NCBI GenBank assembly: GCA_027405735.1
Contig: JAPEHQ010000003.1
Span: forward strand, 1 to 64,000
Reading direction: 5' to 3'
DNA: 64,000 nucleotides
Source: Mucor racemosus
Lineage: Eukaryota; Mucoromycota; Mucoromycetes; Mucorales; Mucoraceae
Part shown: positions 12,151 through 25,700 of the stretch, one piece after another
Layout: each line of letters starts with the position of its first letter
Position numbering within the stretch: the stretch's first letter is position 1
Made by a program: the position numbers and the translations under genes
Notes under the pieces: model-generated
Database searches by the model: none
Seen by the model: the letters and a program-made list of their open reading frames with translations, nothing else
Told to the model about the DNA's origin: nothing

Positions 12151-15050
12151 TTAATAATAGATCTGTTGCGATTCAGAATTTTCATTTTGATGTTGATCTT
12201 GAATGAATTTTTGTGCACGAGTTGGTTTACTTTTCTGCTTTAGATTTTTCAAAGATAATGTGGGCTTCTTTTTGACGATGCTGTTATAATTATGATGTCT
12301 ATTCCATAATCGAATAGTAGCTACTTTGACTAAATCAACCAATACAAATGTCACCAAAGCTATAGCAATAATGATAATACCACGAACCCAGCCAATACCT
12401 TCAACCCGAGAATCTCCAACAACGCCATAAACTGACAATATCAATGCAATAACTTGTGTGCCTAATACAACAACAGTGAATGGCCAAGATGGTACACTTT
12501 TCCAGCAGAAATCCTCGGTACGTGTAGAAAAAATGATGAAATGGGGAGCTGTTTTAAAAGAATGATCAGATATCTATTTTATAGATTATAAAATGGCGAA
12601 TTAAGCTTACCACAAGATATATGCAAATACATTATCGTATACAATTGGCCTTCTGAGACGTTTAAAACATCCCTAAAAATATAGAAATGCGCAAACGAAA
12701 ACAAAGATAAAAACAAAGCTAAAACAGTTGAAAGCACCACCAATAATCGAAGACGCCAAATATTTGGTCTTTTTGAAATAGTGACATTATCTACAGTCAT
12801 GATCATTGTAGCGGCATCGTTCAGAACAGAAATTAAGATGAGGAAAATAGGAGGCATAGACCAATCTTCAGCTAATGTGATGACAAAAAAGAAGATCAAG
12901 AAATGTATAGTGGATGCAATTCGATACAATGCATACGATTGCAAACGTTGAAAAATGGCACGCGATGTTTTGATACCATCAATAATTGCTGCTAAACCAG
13001 GAGATAACAAAACAATATCTGAAGCTGTGCGAGCAGCATCTGTGCTTCCATGTACTGCAATACCTACATTGGCTTTTTTCAAAGCAGGAGCATCATTGAC
13101 ACCGTCACCTGTCATGGCAACAAAATATCCTTTGTTTTGTAGAAGCTCAACAACCCTGTATTTATGTTCTGGGATTACACGAGCAAAACCATCAACTTGT
13201 AAGCATTGTTCTGCTACTTGATCATCTGTTTTAGAAGGATCAACCAAGCAATTGGCATCTAGAATATCTTGACCCATTTCTAAACGTTGAGCAACTTCTT
13301 TGGCAATGATTGTTTGATCACCGGTAATCATTTTAACCGAGATACCGTAATCATTACAGTCTTTGATAGTCTCAGCTGAATCATGTCTAGGAGGATCAAT
13401 CAAGCTAAAAATACCAACCAATTCCCATTCTTCATCAGTATCGTCCAGCATTGATTTGGGCTTAGTTCTTGCTACACCTAAAGCACGCAATCCTCGATTG
13501 GCAAATTCAATGACTACGCCTTCAGCCACATTCATATCACCACCGCCATGTTGTTTGACTAAATCCAGAATAACTTGAGGAGCACCTTTGGCCACTTTAA
13601 ATGTAGATTGTGTACTATGATCTAAGATTGTTGCACGAGACATTTTTTCAGTTGGATCAAATGGTCTGAAAGACTTCACCTTGTATCCAAACACTTCATG
13701 CTTCTCTCCAGTAATTTGAGGGTGGTCTTTAATAGCAGCTGTACGAATAGCAAATTCAATAGGGTCACTCGTGGCAGGCTCAGATGAAAGATAAGCATAC
13801 AGTAAAATATCATTCTTAGTATATGATTTGGCAAGATAAGGTTCATCAAAAGTAAGTTCATTCAATGTCAATGTACCGGTTTTATCGCTACATAAAATGG
13901 ATACAGATGCTAGTTCTTCAACTGCAGTAAGACGCTTAACAATAACCTGTTTCTTTGCTAATTGTTTAGCACCAACTGCCATGGTCACTGACATGACAGT
14001 AGGTAAACCGACAGGAATACTAATAAAGCATGTGGTTAAAAATAAATGCAACCCTTGCATTATTAAATATACTTACGCTGCAATTGTGAGTACAACCATT
14101 TCTTTCAGGGCTTCCAATGCATCATCTTTTGTAACAGTGCCAGTTTGTACTTTTTTTTCGACCAAATCATAGATAAAGATGATAACCACCAATAATACAG
14201 AAAGAGCAATTAAAAAGTTACCAATGTAATTCACAACTTTTTGAAAATGACCAGCATCTGTAGTAATTGAGATCAAGTTTGCAGCTTTTCCAATAAATGT
14301 ATCCGCGCCTGTACGCACAACAATACCTAATTGTTGACCTTGTTTGACAGTACTAGAAGAATAGACTAAATCACCTTTACGTTTACGAATCGGTAAAGAT
14401 TCACCTGTTAATGCACTTTGATCTATTTGTAAATCCCCATCAATAGCTTCACCAGTAGCACCAATTCCCAATAATCGAACATCTGCTGGAACAATATCGC
14501 CTAAACGTATTACGATGACATCGCCAATAACAAGTTCTGTTGCATTAATTTCAATCAGTTGACCATTTCGCCAACATCTAGTATGTAATGCCAAGCTATT
14601 TTTAAGTGCGGAAACAGCCGAGTCTGCTTTTGCTTCTTCGCTATAACCAATCAATGCATTAATAATGAGCATTGCTAAAATAATACCAAAATCAACCCAA
14701 TCCTGGGTAACAGCAGTTAATATGATGGATATTTCCATTAAATAGGCGATAGCGCCCGTAACTAAATAGATATTCATTAGAATGATTTAATTTTAAACAA
14801 TAAAATACTCACAAAATGATAAAAAGTGTTTGATTTTACTGCGTTTTTGTTCATTTAGCTCATTTTTACCAAACTTTGCTAATCTTTCAGATACTTGAGC
14901 ATTTGTTAAGCCAAATGTCGGTGTTGTATCAAGATAAATCTCTAAATCAGACGAAATTTCATCCTTCCATGTCTTTTCTGATGCTGGTATTGATTTTAAT
15001 GGTATAGTTTCATTTAAACGCTGTTGTTGTTGTTGCTGATTATAAGCCAT
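12151..15050 (-). CDS. PMA1: Plasma membrane H+-ATPase (P-type, type IIIA)
   Basis: Four exons: 15050-14813, 14761-14077, 14019-12611, 12548-12151, giving 909 aa, normal for fungal Pma1. The enzyme pumps protons out across the plasma membrane using ATP and energises nutrient uptake. Visible motifs are the actuator loop TGES (198-201), the phosphorylation site CSDKTGT (Asp353), the nucleotide-binding KGAP, and the hinge TGDGVNDAP. Membrane helices flank these, including IPVGLP (M4, with the family's conserved proline) and a cluster after the hinge. The start lies in a Q-rich tail (MAYNQQQ), and the C-terminal tail ends QQIYY. All three introns are 51-62 bp with canonical GT...AG ends. A TATAAAA-like element lies about 95 bp upstream of the ATG. 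Several plus-strand frames inside it are antisense shadows. Confidence 0.95.
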
Positions 15051-16951
15051 TTTATTTCTTAATTTGGAAGCAAGTTACTGATAAGAAAATTTATGAAAAA
15101 TAAAGCTAAATGCTGCCAAATGATATATACTATATAGGGTTTTATAAAGTTGATCAATTGATTTCTAATATCTGCGTAAAGATCAAATTATGAATATATA
15201 CAAAAATTGAAAGGAATAAGATGTAAAAAAGATAAAAAACCAAAAAGAATGCGCTTTTTATATTTATTTTAGATATGATACTATATTTATATGGTTGTGC
15301 AAATACAAAACTGGCCATATGTTGCACACAAAGGTTGGACATTGTTATGATAATCCCCTCATATACACACACACAAAGGAGTGAGAGGGGAATACAGCAT
15401 AAATTTATTAATTTATGAAAATTCCGTCCATTTACCTCCTAGAATTAACGCATTTTGCATATAAACTTTGTATATTTCTACTAGGAAATGCATCATTTAT
15501 CACCTTTAGTTTGGATTATCAAACTAAATTGTACTACTCTGCATTCATTAGATTAAACTTAAATGTCATTGTTTATCGTCTAATAGTCCTATTTTGAGCA
15601 AGCAAGCTTCTTTATTTCTTTCCAAACAGACGGAAATCCCGTTTTTGGCTGTAATATGCAAAGATCCAAAGGATTTTTATGATTGAAAACATGATGTTAT
15701 CATTTACATTTATTTGATTGCATGGATTTAAAAATCTGGTTTATTTTGTTCAGTTTTTTTTTGTTGGGATGGCCAAATACAAATTGACAAACAATACAAT
15801 ATAAAAAGTATCTCTAGAATAATAAATAAATACAAATAAAAATTCAGATATCAAGCTATGTTTTACATGAATCTAAATCTTGTAAATAATCTTCAAAGGC
15901 ATTCAAAAACTCTATAAAGTTTGAAATTGATCATTTTTTTAATACTAAAGATTTCAAATTCAAATAACAAGATGGACTCTTAGAGCTTATCAAGAGATGA
16001 AAATCCGTAATTTAGACAATTAAAAAATTCCATTACACTTTTCATAGCGTTATTAGCGTATTCAGTAGCTTAACTAAGTTTTATATTTTTGAAAAACCAA
16101 GAAAAAACCCTTGACAATTGAAGTAATTTCAAATGTGGACATGCAGCTTTGAAAAGTTTAATCTCGATAGTCAATATGATGGTATTGGCCTGTCTGCGTC
16201 CTGTTTGATGTATACATTTTGAAGAAACCAGCCCCAAATCAATTACCTATTCATAATATCAATCATTTTGATTTATCAATATCCAATATTTATCTTCATT
16301 CACGTCTTAACATTTTTTTATCCACAAGAAAACAAGTCGATATTCAGGTAAAACTTAGATAAAGCAAGTTGATGAGAGGATCAAGATTTGTCTTACCTAA
16401 AGCAATATTTGAAGAAAGATTTAAAATGTGTTACTAAATTCATCATCTCAAGGACTTGGAAGCCTATTCTTGAAAACCTAAGATCTTTTAAAATAGTATA
16501 TTATAACACTACGAGACATGTCAACGACAATATTTCATTATATATCCAATACAGATGTGCTTATAAACCAGGCATCGAGCTTTATTTTTATTTGATCCAG
16601 AAAACTTCAGCATATTATCAACAAATTAACAGAGCATTAGAAATTCGAAATTGAACTAAATGCCTCGATTTTCCTATCTGATCGGTCTCTAACTGTGAAA
16701 TAAAAAACACTGTCGTATCTTGCTCATTATCAGAATCAGTTTGATTGTTTTCGATTCAATTTTTCTGGCACTAGTAACACTGAAAAATTCTGAAGAGTGA
16801 TGAGTTGGATTAAAAATCCTTAATGCATAACCACATTTTCTCTAATGAATTAAAATGCAGCATAAAATACTAAAAAAGTGCAATAAAAATGGGTTTATTT
16901 CGTTTGTGAAGGTACAAGTAACTGTAAAAGAATCCCAGGAGATCAAACACT
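15051..16951. other. Intergenic, no gene seen
   Basis: Holds the promoter side of the H+-ATPase gene and the 3' side of the ribosomal protein gene. An AC-repeat lies near 15364-15376. Otherwise AT-rich; no further gene, RNA or repeat recognised. Confidence 0.5.
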
Positions 16952-17461
16952 TTAGACGACGGTACCGGAGGCGGAAGCAATACGAGGCCATAAATCGGCA
17001 CATTCCTTTGCTACAGGACCAGTGATAGCACTTGTTGAAGGAAATTAGTATTAATTTCAATCCAAGTGATTTTGTGATTTTAATATCTTACCTGCCCTTC
17101 ATTTCACCCTTAGGGTTAACAATGACACCGGCGTTATCCTCGAAGTAGAGGAAGACACCATCTCTACGACGCCAGGCCTTACGTTGACGAATGACAACAG
17201 CAGCCATAACCTTCTTTCTCAACTCAGGCTTACCCTTCTTGACAGTGGCGACAACCATGTCACCACAACCAGCAGCAGGAAGTCTGTTCAAACGACCCTT
17301 GATGTTACGGACGGCAATGACGTACAAGTTCTTGGCGCCAGAGTTATCGGCACAATTCATGACGGCACCAACGGGCAAACCGAGAGTCATACGGTACTTA
17401 GTTCCGGAAACGCTAACTATTATCAGAAAGAGTTAATCTATGAAATTCTACAAGACGACAT
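16952..17461 (-). CDS. RPL23: 60S ribosomal protein uL14 (L23)
   Basis: Three exons: 17461-17452 (only 10 nt), 17416-17092 and 17030-16952, giving 137 aa, the same length as yeast Rpl23. The protein is a core component of the large subunit near the subunit interface. Sequence evidence is the family signature [20 protein letters not shown], the block RLNRLPAAG, the basic segment [11 protein letters not shown], and the C-terminal block [12 protein letters not shown]. The start was chosen because joining the 10-nt first exon gives [13 protein letters not shown], the expected N-terminus. Introns are 35 and 61 bp. The first intron is unusually short. Confidence 0.93.
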
Positions 17462-17945
17462 GGCTGACAAAAGAGTGGAGATGATGACCAGAAAAAAAGA
17501 AAACTGAACCAAATGACCATTCTACATTCATCAATTCTTTCGCTTTATTCATTTCTATCATTCATTTCTTGATAATGAATGAAAATCTTGAAAAATGACA
17601 CAAAACATCATCCCAAAGTTTTTTTTTGTTGGATAAAAAAAACCCTAGTGCCTGATTTAAATACTCCATCCATCTATCCATCCATGTTGCAGCCACCATG
17701 TTGATCATCGATACATCATCTCATCTTTTGTCATGACCCAAACATTTCTTTTTAAATCATATACTTTACCCTTAGGCATTATGCAGAAATATAGAGAGAG
17801 AGGAAGATTGAATCATTTCAGGATTTATTCTACCTCTTTACCTTTCCTCCAAAAAAAAAAAAAAAAAATAAGATTATATTTAGATCTGCCCGGTCGGGAT
17901 ATTTTTTATTTAATATATGGAATCACTAATTATCCGGGCCGCACT
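17462..17945. other. Promoter region of RPL23, no gene seen
   Basis: 484 bp between the RPL23 start and the end of the next minus-strand gene. Contains a CCAT-rich tract (about 17664-17690) and a poly-A run (17850-17868). The overlapping plus-strand frame 17733-18134 runs antisense into the neighbour and is not supported. Confidence 0.5.
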
Positions 17946-19116
17946 TCAACACCCTTCATTAGTCAGTATCGTCTCTTTTTGAGGTTTGATCAAATCAGAA
18001 AGTTTCAATACAAATCCTTCAGGTGGTTGCTCAACCAAATCAGAAAGCTTCAATCTATTTGTTTGAAAGGTTACTGGTTTTACCATATCAGAAAGTTTGA
18101 ATCCAATTTCGGAAGGTTGTTCAACCACATTTGAAATACTTATAGGTTGATTCTCTGTAATATTTTGTCCATCTTTGATAATGTCCTGAACTTCTCTCGT
18201 GTCAACAAGGTCCGTAAAATTTTGAGAACAACTCTCTTCTTTTTGAGTAATTTCATTGTTTTGAGATGATTGGTATTCGTTTTTTATTTCTGCCGTATTT
18301 GTAACGCTATCAGAGCTCTCATTGTATATGTTTTCATCAATTGAGCCTATAATAAAATCAGTAAAATTTATGGTTCAAAATTCATACACAAATATTACCT
18401 TCTTCTTCTTCTTCTTCTTCTTCTTCTTCTTTATTTATAGAAAAGAGCATTGAGGGAATTGGATATTCTGATAAATCTTTAGGAGATGCAGGCTCTGATG
18501 TAGCAAATCTTCTCCAGAATGAGGTTTCTGAGACATTACCTTCGTCATCCTCAGAATAATCAAGCGTATTTATTAGGGAACGAATTCTTAATTGCTCCAT
18601 CTCAGCATAAGCTGCTTCAGAATTCACCCAAAAGCTTTTGACTGTATCCATTCTGCGATGTCTTCCATTTTCAAAAGTATTATAATTGTAATAATCCCAC
18701 GGGGAACCTGAATCAATGTTCAATATTTCAGTAATTGTTTTTGTTCGTGAATTATCTTCCCATCGAGAATCAATGCTATCTACTTGATTAGATTTTGAAG
18801 ATGTTGTTGGTGCTGCTGATGCAAAAGTTTTGGCTTGATCATTATTTACTTGCGAATAATCTCTCCACAAATTATCTTGAGATAATATTAAACTGGATTT
18901 ATAGAGTGAAGACATTTTCCTTTCTCTGGCTTTTGATTCGAAATACACCATATTTTTTCTTTGGTTCATATCCCACCATAATTTATTACTAGATGAACAT
19001 GTTTCTTGTTTCTTATCTTCCTTTGGAAACTTATACCAAAATAGTTCAGAATGGCTATTTGTATTCGGTTCCTTGCTTTCCTTACTTTTCCTAACAGGAG
19101 GTCTCAAGTTGTCCAT
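17946..19116 (-). CDS. Acidic orphan protein with C-terminal KLSD repeats
   Basis: Two exons, 19116-18399 and 18346-17946, join in frame to 372 aa. I do not recognise a family. It is hydrophilic, with no signal peptide or membrane segment. It is rich in S, N, W and charged residues, with aromatic motifs (FWYKF, KLWWDM, PWDYYNY, SFWRRF). A run of about ten glutamates from a CTT/GAA microsatellite (18399-18431) ends exactly at the 5' splice site. The C-terminus has three near repeats centred on KLSD: FKLSDMVKP, LKLSDLVEQP and LKLSDLIKP. The repeats could be short linear binding motifs. The gene could be lineage-specific; nuclear or cytoskeletal roles are guesses only. Confidence 0.7.
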
Positions 19117-19604
19117 TGCACTTGATTAAATATAATATATAGTACTTTTATCAATAAGTATAAGGTTATGGATACAGGTAACAAAAAAAAAAAAAAGGAA
19201 TTGCTTCAATCCTGCTATTTGTAAATATTTAAAAGAAAATATTTTTGATATATCAATGTATTGCTTTCTTTTAAACAAGTTGAAAACAAAGTGTTTTAAG
19301 TCAGTTTTGTGAAACCAATCACAGATAATAGTTGAAATAAATAGGTATAAGTAATACCATTAATCAAAAGAGTTGCACTGCTACTTGATATCAATTTATT
19401 GAGCTTTTTGTAAAACATATGCATTGCTACTTCATCACACTAAAGCTTAAATTCATCTGTTTTAGCTCTGTTTTTACAAAAAAAAAAATTTTGCATGTAT
19501 TTTAGATATTATTACATCTTTATTTACTATTAATTTTATTGTTACTTCTCTCAAATACATTGACAAATACTTTAAAGGATTGATACATCTGATATAAAAT
19601 GTAA

Positions 19605-20000
19605 TCCTGCAGGCGGCAAAAATATTTCAAATACCGCTTATTTTGATTTGTATCCGATTCATGAAATTTTGGACAGTTTACAATTTTGCCTACTTCTATC
19701 ATAAATAACTCAAGAAATAGTATATAAACCGCATGTGTAATATTAATACTCAAAGGTGTAACTTTGAATAGCGCATCCGATAGTGTAATTTTCAGGTAAT
19801 TTTGTCACCCAAAATTGTTCAGAAATCCCGAAATTAAAAAATATGAATTTAGTAGTAGAAGTCAATTTTTCTATTACAGAATAGCTTAATAAACAGTTTG
19901 GGATGATGCATTGGCAGCTGGCGGCCATTTTGTTACAGTATATGTCTTATACAAAGTCCCGATTTTTAGGGTGAAAAATGCGATTTAATGAATTTCATTA
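19605..20000 (+). repeat. Dispersed repeat R3, copy 1
   Basis: Diverged inverted match to 48170-48550. Anchors in matching order and spacing are CAAAAATATTTCAAAT, GCGCATCCGATAGTG-type and TGCGATTTA. It indicates an old dispersed element; no ends or coding potential were recognised. Confidence 0.6.
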
Positions 20001-20001
20001 A

Positions 20002-20027
20002 TTTTCATGAGGTATACCTCATGAAAA
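20002..20027. repeat. Perfect 26-bp palindrome
   Basis: The core CATGAGGTATACCTCATG with AT flanks reads the same on both strands, with no spacer. It lies immediately next to repeat R3. It could extrude as a cruciform, bind a dimeric regulator, or mark an element junction. Confidence 0.7.
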
Positions 20028-22746
20028 AACATGCCAAAATTAAATGTCTTCAAAATAAATAAAAACTAGATATATTATATCTATTGAATGATAGCAATCG
20101 TTTGGTGCAATTTTAAACATCCAGAATATCCAAAAACCAACAAAAATCGCCCTTTAAAGTGTGTAATTCATGCATTTTTGGTGAAACAGTAGACGTTTCG
20201 CTGTATGTTATCCCAACGACCAAAGTTTATGATGGTTTAGGCCATCAAGGATGATGTAAATAATACAAGGCTATCAAATGAGAGCATTCATAATTATTTT
20301 CCAACAGTTTAAGAGGAAAAGGAATAAGTTTATATTTAGTTATCATTCTTTATTTACAGCACAATTGCACATTTATAGCGTTAAATAAAACATTTGGAAG
20401 ACTGTAAGTAATAATATTATCGTTTATGGGTATAGAGTAACCTTTAATTGCTTTTTCATACACTTTTGTAAAAATTTAGCAATTTACCTGTTTAGGATTA
20501 AGAAATCAAATAATCTTGGCTATTTAAATAAAGAGTTTTGAGTCGCTTGGTATTGAAGCAATTCGAATCCTATGGATGTCATCGTGCTTTAGATAAGTAG
20601 CTTTACACATTAGTAATTTTATTCGAACTTTTTATACACAATATGTCTATTATAAGCGAAATTTTAAATCGTCGTAGACGAGTTAAATTGTAAATTAATG
20701 CGTGTTTTGAGCATAATTAAATGTGGTTCATAACCGAATCCTCAAAATACTGAATATTTCATATGTATATTATACTACATCATGCAATTTCAGTAAAAAT
20801 TGCTCAACATAAAACGAGAAAAAGTGAATCTTTTGAGCGTTTGAGGGATATTTTTTCATTTTATTTACACATTTTCATATAAAATGTTGTGTGCATCAGT
20901 AGAATGAAATTACTACGCTACATCTTGAATGCAAATGTATAGTGAATTAGAGTTTTTCATTTATATTTAGTTTTTCAAGTGAATTGCTCTTTTATCATAT
21001 ATCGCGCTATGATTTGTTTTATTGCTACAAGCATTTAAACGATATTAATCGTTATTTTCTCGGGTAAAAAAAAAATCTCAGTTCTATGGGGAAAAAGGTA
21101 CACCGAAACCCAAAAAAAAAAAGACAAAAAGAAGACAGAAGACCACACACGCATACACAGACACACACACAAAGATCTCAAACCATTAAGTGCCATTAAA
21201 AAACCCCATAGAAAGAGTTAAAGAAAGTGTACAAGAGGGTGGAAAAGATGAATAAAAAAAAAAAAACTAATCTAATCTAATAAACTATCTAATAAACTAT
21301 CTAAAAAACACCAGGGAGAACCAGACTTGAATCACCATCTACTCGTGTAAATGATGTTAATACTTGATTTCATTATAAAAATACAATTGGATTTACATGA
21401 TAGCTATCATTGAACCAGGACTTGATGTGGGAGTGAGAGTGAAAGATGAGGAAAAAGAGAAACGAAACAAAGAGAAAAAAGTCTCTTTTTTTATATCTTT
21501 TTTTGTGTAATCAATCAATATCTTTTTCTTTTTCATTTCAAGGAGTAAGGCGTAAACTTGTCTCAATTGATCTTTTACGAGATACAATCATATGTAGCCA
21601 TTGTAACTAGCACCATTAGATTCGTCGTAAAATTTGCTACAAAATTAGATGCAACACAATTGTGGTATCTAATGCCAATTCTCGTAAATCAATGAAATGT
21701 GTTTCAATGTTTACTGATAAAAAGTAGTTTTTGTTTACTTTCCATTGAAAAAACCTGCACCTGATGGAAATGAGTATCTTTGATTTGTTTTCGGGTTTAT
21801 AAAATAAAAGAGAGAATATTATTACTATCATGATAAAAGGTAAACAATACGGGGTATCTCTGAAGAAGATTTTTACAGATTCAAAAATATGCTCAAAATG
21901 ATTTAATTGATAAAATTAAAAAAATACATTCAATATAAATCTTATGTCTCCATTTGCAACTGTCAAATCGTCAAGTGACACGGACAGTAACTGACATTTT
22001 GTTCTTATCACTGTTTTAAGGAGGTGTGGAGAAAAAAAGATAACGTGATACCAACAAACAAATAAAAATATACCATTCACACGATAATATATTCGTAAAA
22101 AATTACTTTGAATCAACTATAATGCTTCTGCTAGTGCTTAAGGCTTTAAATTTCTTTGATATCATCCTCACTTTGAGTAATAGTATTGCTTGATCTGAAG
22201 GTTTATAGACGTTCAGGCACTTGTCGCCGCCTAAAATCCAAAATTTACCCCCACAATCCTAACCTTTTTCATGCATTATTGTGATAAAATATAGCATGAA
22301 ATTGTCCGTTTCATGTACAGACGTGTTTGAGCGATAGAGTTTACTCAATAGATGTTGTGTTTGTATATTGCCGTGTTAGAGTATCTGTAACAAAGTATAC
22401 CAGACTAGAAATAGTCGTATGTTTAGGCGGAATTGGCTTTTGTTCATATATCCAACCAACTAACCCATCTATATGATTCTCTCAAAAAAGATTGCGTATA
22501 CTCAATATACTATATAGTAGAAACTAAACTTGGATACTGTATATAATTCTTTTAAATGATCGCAAAAATTGTTCAAAGCTTGAACATGGTACGAGAAATA
22601 TTTAAAATCCAGAAAAATCAATGCACTTTTTGCATAAATGTTTGAGAATCTGTTTATTGAATTTTGCATAAATGTATATATAAAGAGAAAAAAAAATAGA
22701 GAACGGGAAGGGGGGGGGCATATAAAAATAAAATAATAGTATTTTG

Positions 22747-25700
22747 TTAGAATCCAGCACCAGCCATGGACATATTGAAATGAACCACTTGATTTATCAT
22801 CATGGCATCTACACCATAGCGTTCCTGAATATGACGGTATCTTATATCTGAATTGACTTTTCCAGCAGTAACCAAGATCAATCCACTTTCTTTTGCAGTC
22901 TTGATGAGTGAAGGTACTTGTACGATAGTTTGTGCACCGCAAATCACACCTAATAAATTGTTTTGTTTGGCAAATTTAACAGCTTCCTTTAATGAAGAAC
23001 ATCGCACATCATCATTTTTATATACAATTGGGGTTTCTTCTTCTTCATCATCATCAGTAAGACGACGTTTAGATGCTCGGTGCATATTGAGCCCGCAATA
23101 TGTACCAAAAAATACAGCATCTATAATTTGATTAGAAATTGGAATAAAACCATATTCAATTACTTACAATTAGGTTGCTTCCAATTAACTACCATACAAA
23201 TAGCTGGGTTATAGGATGAAAAGAATAAACTACGACTGGCAGTATCAGGAGAAAGAGAACGAACATGGTCATAAATGCATTGAAGGATAGTATCAACAAA
23301 TGTGTTTCGTCCAGCAATATTGGTAAATGAATAAAGGCTTTGATCACTGGGTGAAGGGTATTTCAGTTCGAGATGGATTCCCATAGTTAAAGGAAGTTTC
23401 TATGGAATGTTTAGTTGGATTACATTGCAACATGAATAACGCAAATACTTACTTCTAGCACCTGCTCTAAAGAAAGGAATGATTTGTAATTGTTTAGTTT
23501 CTGAATAATGAAACTGTTCCCTGTAATGGGACAAATCTCATCTGTATTGTTTGGCGAATGAGGTTGGTTATCTTTTAATATACTTTCACCAATACGAATG
23601 AATTGCTTCAATGTTAAATCAGAGACAGCCAAATCTAAGCCTTGGTAAGGCACCATCCAATTGGAAAATACAACAGGTACAAGATCTTTTGTTAATTGGA
23701 TGACAACTTGGACATAATCACCTGATAAAGATGAAGCAGTGATAAAGGACGGTACAGTGGATGAAAGAGAATTTGTTGTTGTTGTAGGACCATTGGCATT
23801 GGGAGGTTGAATAGTAGAATTAGGAGTAGTAGTGTTAGTAGAAATTGTAGTAGTTGTGAGAGTAGTAGATGTTGTAATTGAAGAATCATCAGTACCAGTA
23901 GAAGTATTATTATTATTATTAGTTTCTGTTGTTTCGGTAAAATTGGCCATTGAAGATTCAATGCTATTTGTAGCAGCAGGAGCAGGTAAGACTGTGTTTG
24001 TAGATTTCCAGTAAGTTTCAATACGACCACCAATCTCCAACTGAACTCCACGGAATGGATTGATAACAGAATAATCGTATGAAAGTTCACCAATAACCTT
24101 GAGATGACCATCTAATAAAGGAATTGTACGATGACCCTCTGCAATTTTGAAATCAACCAAAGAAAACGATTGAGGTAATGCTACACCACGACCTAAAACC
24201 TTGGAACCAAATGTAGCTAAAATATCAAATTCCAACAAGAAATCATCCAATTTATCTACTTGGAAATTAAATACATCTCGATCATCTACCAAAGGCAATA
24301 TGACGCTATGAGGAATCATGCCAGTATCAGGCTTGGAAGAGATAATCAAACGCAATGAAGATATTTGAGCATTATCATAAAGGCGAATAGGCGGTTGACG
24401 AAGACTAATTTGAATTTGATACTTTCGATCCAAGTAATTATGACCATAAATACGGAAAGGAATGATAGGTGGAGGCAAAGACAAGGAAGGTATCACATCT
24501 AATTCCATATCATCTTCTTCATCTTCTCCATTTCCTTTAGCACTAGGTGGACTTTGAGGAGCAGATGCACTAATGCTTTCAGTAACAGGTTCAACCTCAC
24601 AACCAGCATCCAACAATAACTGAACACAATCCATATGTCCTTCCCATGCAGCATAATAAAGAGCAGTTTTACCGTTTTCATCTTTTGCATTCACTTTACA
24701 ACCAGCATTAATCAATATACGTACACAATCGACATGTCCATCATTAGCAGCCCAAAAGACAGGAGTCCAAGTGTTGTATTTGTCAGGTTTATCAAGATCT
24801 TGCTTATTTTGAGAGAGTACACGACATAGTTCTGCATGTCCTTGACGAGCAGCAAGATGAAGTGGATACAAAGATTCAGCATTAGGTAAATTCTTGGCTC
24901 CCTGATTATAAAGCATAAGAGCAATATCGGTATGACCAAAATGACAAGCCAAAGACAATGGGATATGATCACCTGCATGACGAGGTTCAATATTGGCATT
25001 TGCTTGAATCAAGATTTCAACACAATGAGTATGACCATTCATAATAGCATAAATCAAGGGACTAAAACCATCATGATCACGGCATTCAATATCAGTTTGA
25101 CGAGTAAGTAAAAAGGAAACACAATCCGTAAAGCCATTCATTGTGGCGTAATGAAGAGCGGTTCTTCCATAAGCATCTGTGCCTTCAACATTAGCCCCGT
25201 GTTTTGTGCAGATCTCAAGCAGATATAATTTTCCGTTCATGGCAGCTACATGCAGACATGATCGCTCAATGATATCATCTACATATTCGAAATTGACAAG
25301 CTGTGTTTCAATCAACATGTCTGTGATATCCTTGGGTGCTTCAGAGCAAGCATGCCAGAATACACGTGTGAGTCTACCCTGATCTTCAGGTGATGGATTT
25401 TGCATAATGCGAGTTAAAATCTCCCGTACAAGCGAGCCTTGACCACTGGAAACAGCCTTTACAAGTTCTAATTCAATATCATCAATCTCATCACCGCTAT
25501 TTACAAAATTACTGCTATCCATTGTATTGTTGTTGCTGGATACAGGACTGATGGGTATACCCTCTTGAATGTTGGAAAGTTCAATACGATTGGCCGATGC
25601 CATGTCAGATAATTCGCACAAAACTTGAGTATTGAAACATGGTTGGATGTCAATTTGACGTGAGAGATAGAGCTCTTTTGTTGAAGATTTTGATCGTTTA

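Larger units (their letters stand above)
19117..22746. other. Gene-poor interval with repeat R3
   Basis: 3.6 kb without a gene I can support. It contains repeat R3 (19605-20000), a 26-bp perfect palindrome (20002-20027), a purine-rich tract (21065-21270) and oligo-G near 22710. On the minus strand, 21640-21585 could be a small terminal exon ending in NGASYNGYI before a stop, preceded by an acceptor-like TTTTGTAG, but no upstream exons were found. Confidence 0.45.

Noticed and set aside
12955..14172. Plus-strand frames within the H+-ATPase gene
   Set aside because: Antisense shadows of a strongly conserved coding sequence.
16388..16654. 88-residue frame between the ATPase and RPL23
   Set aside because: Starts at a non-ATG codon and has no recognisable features.
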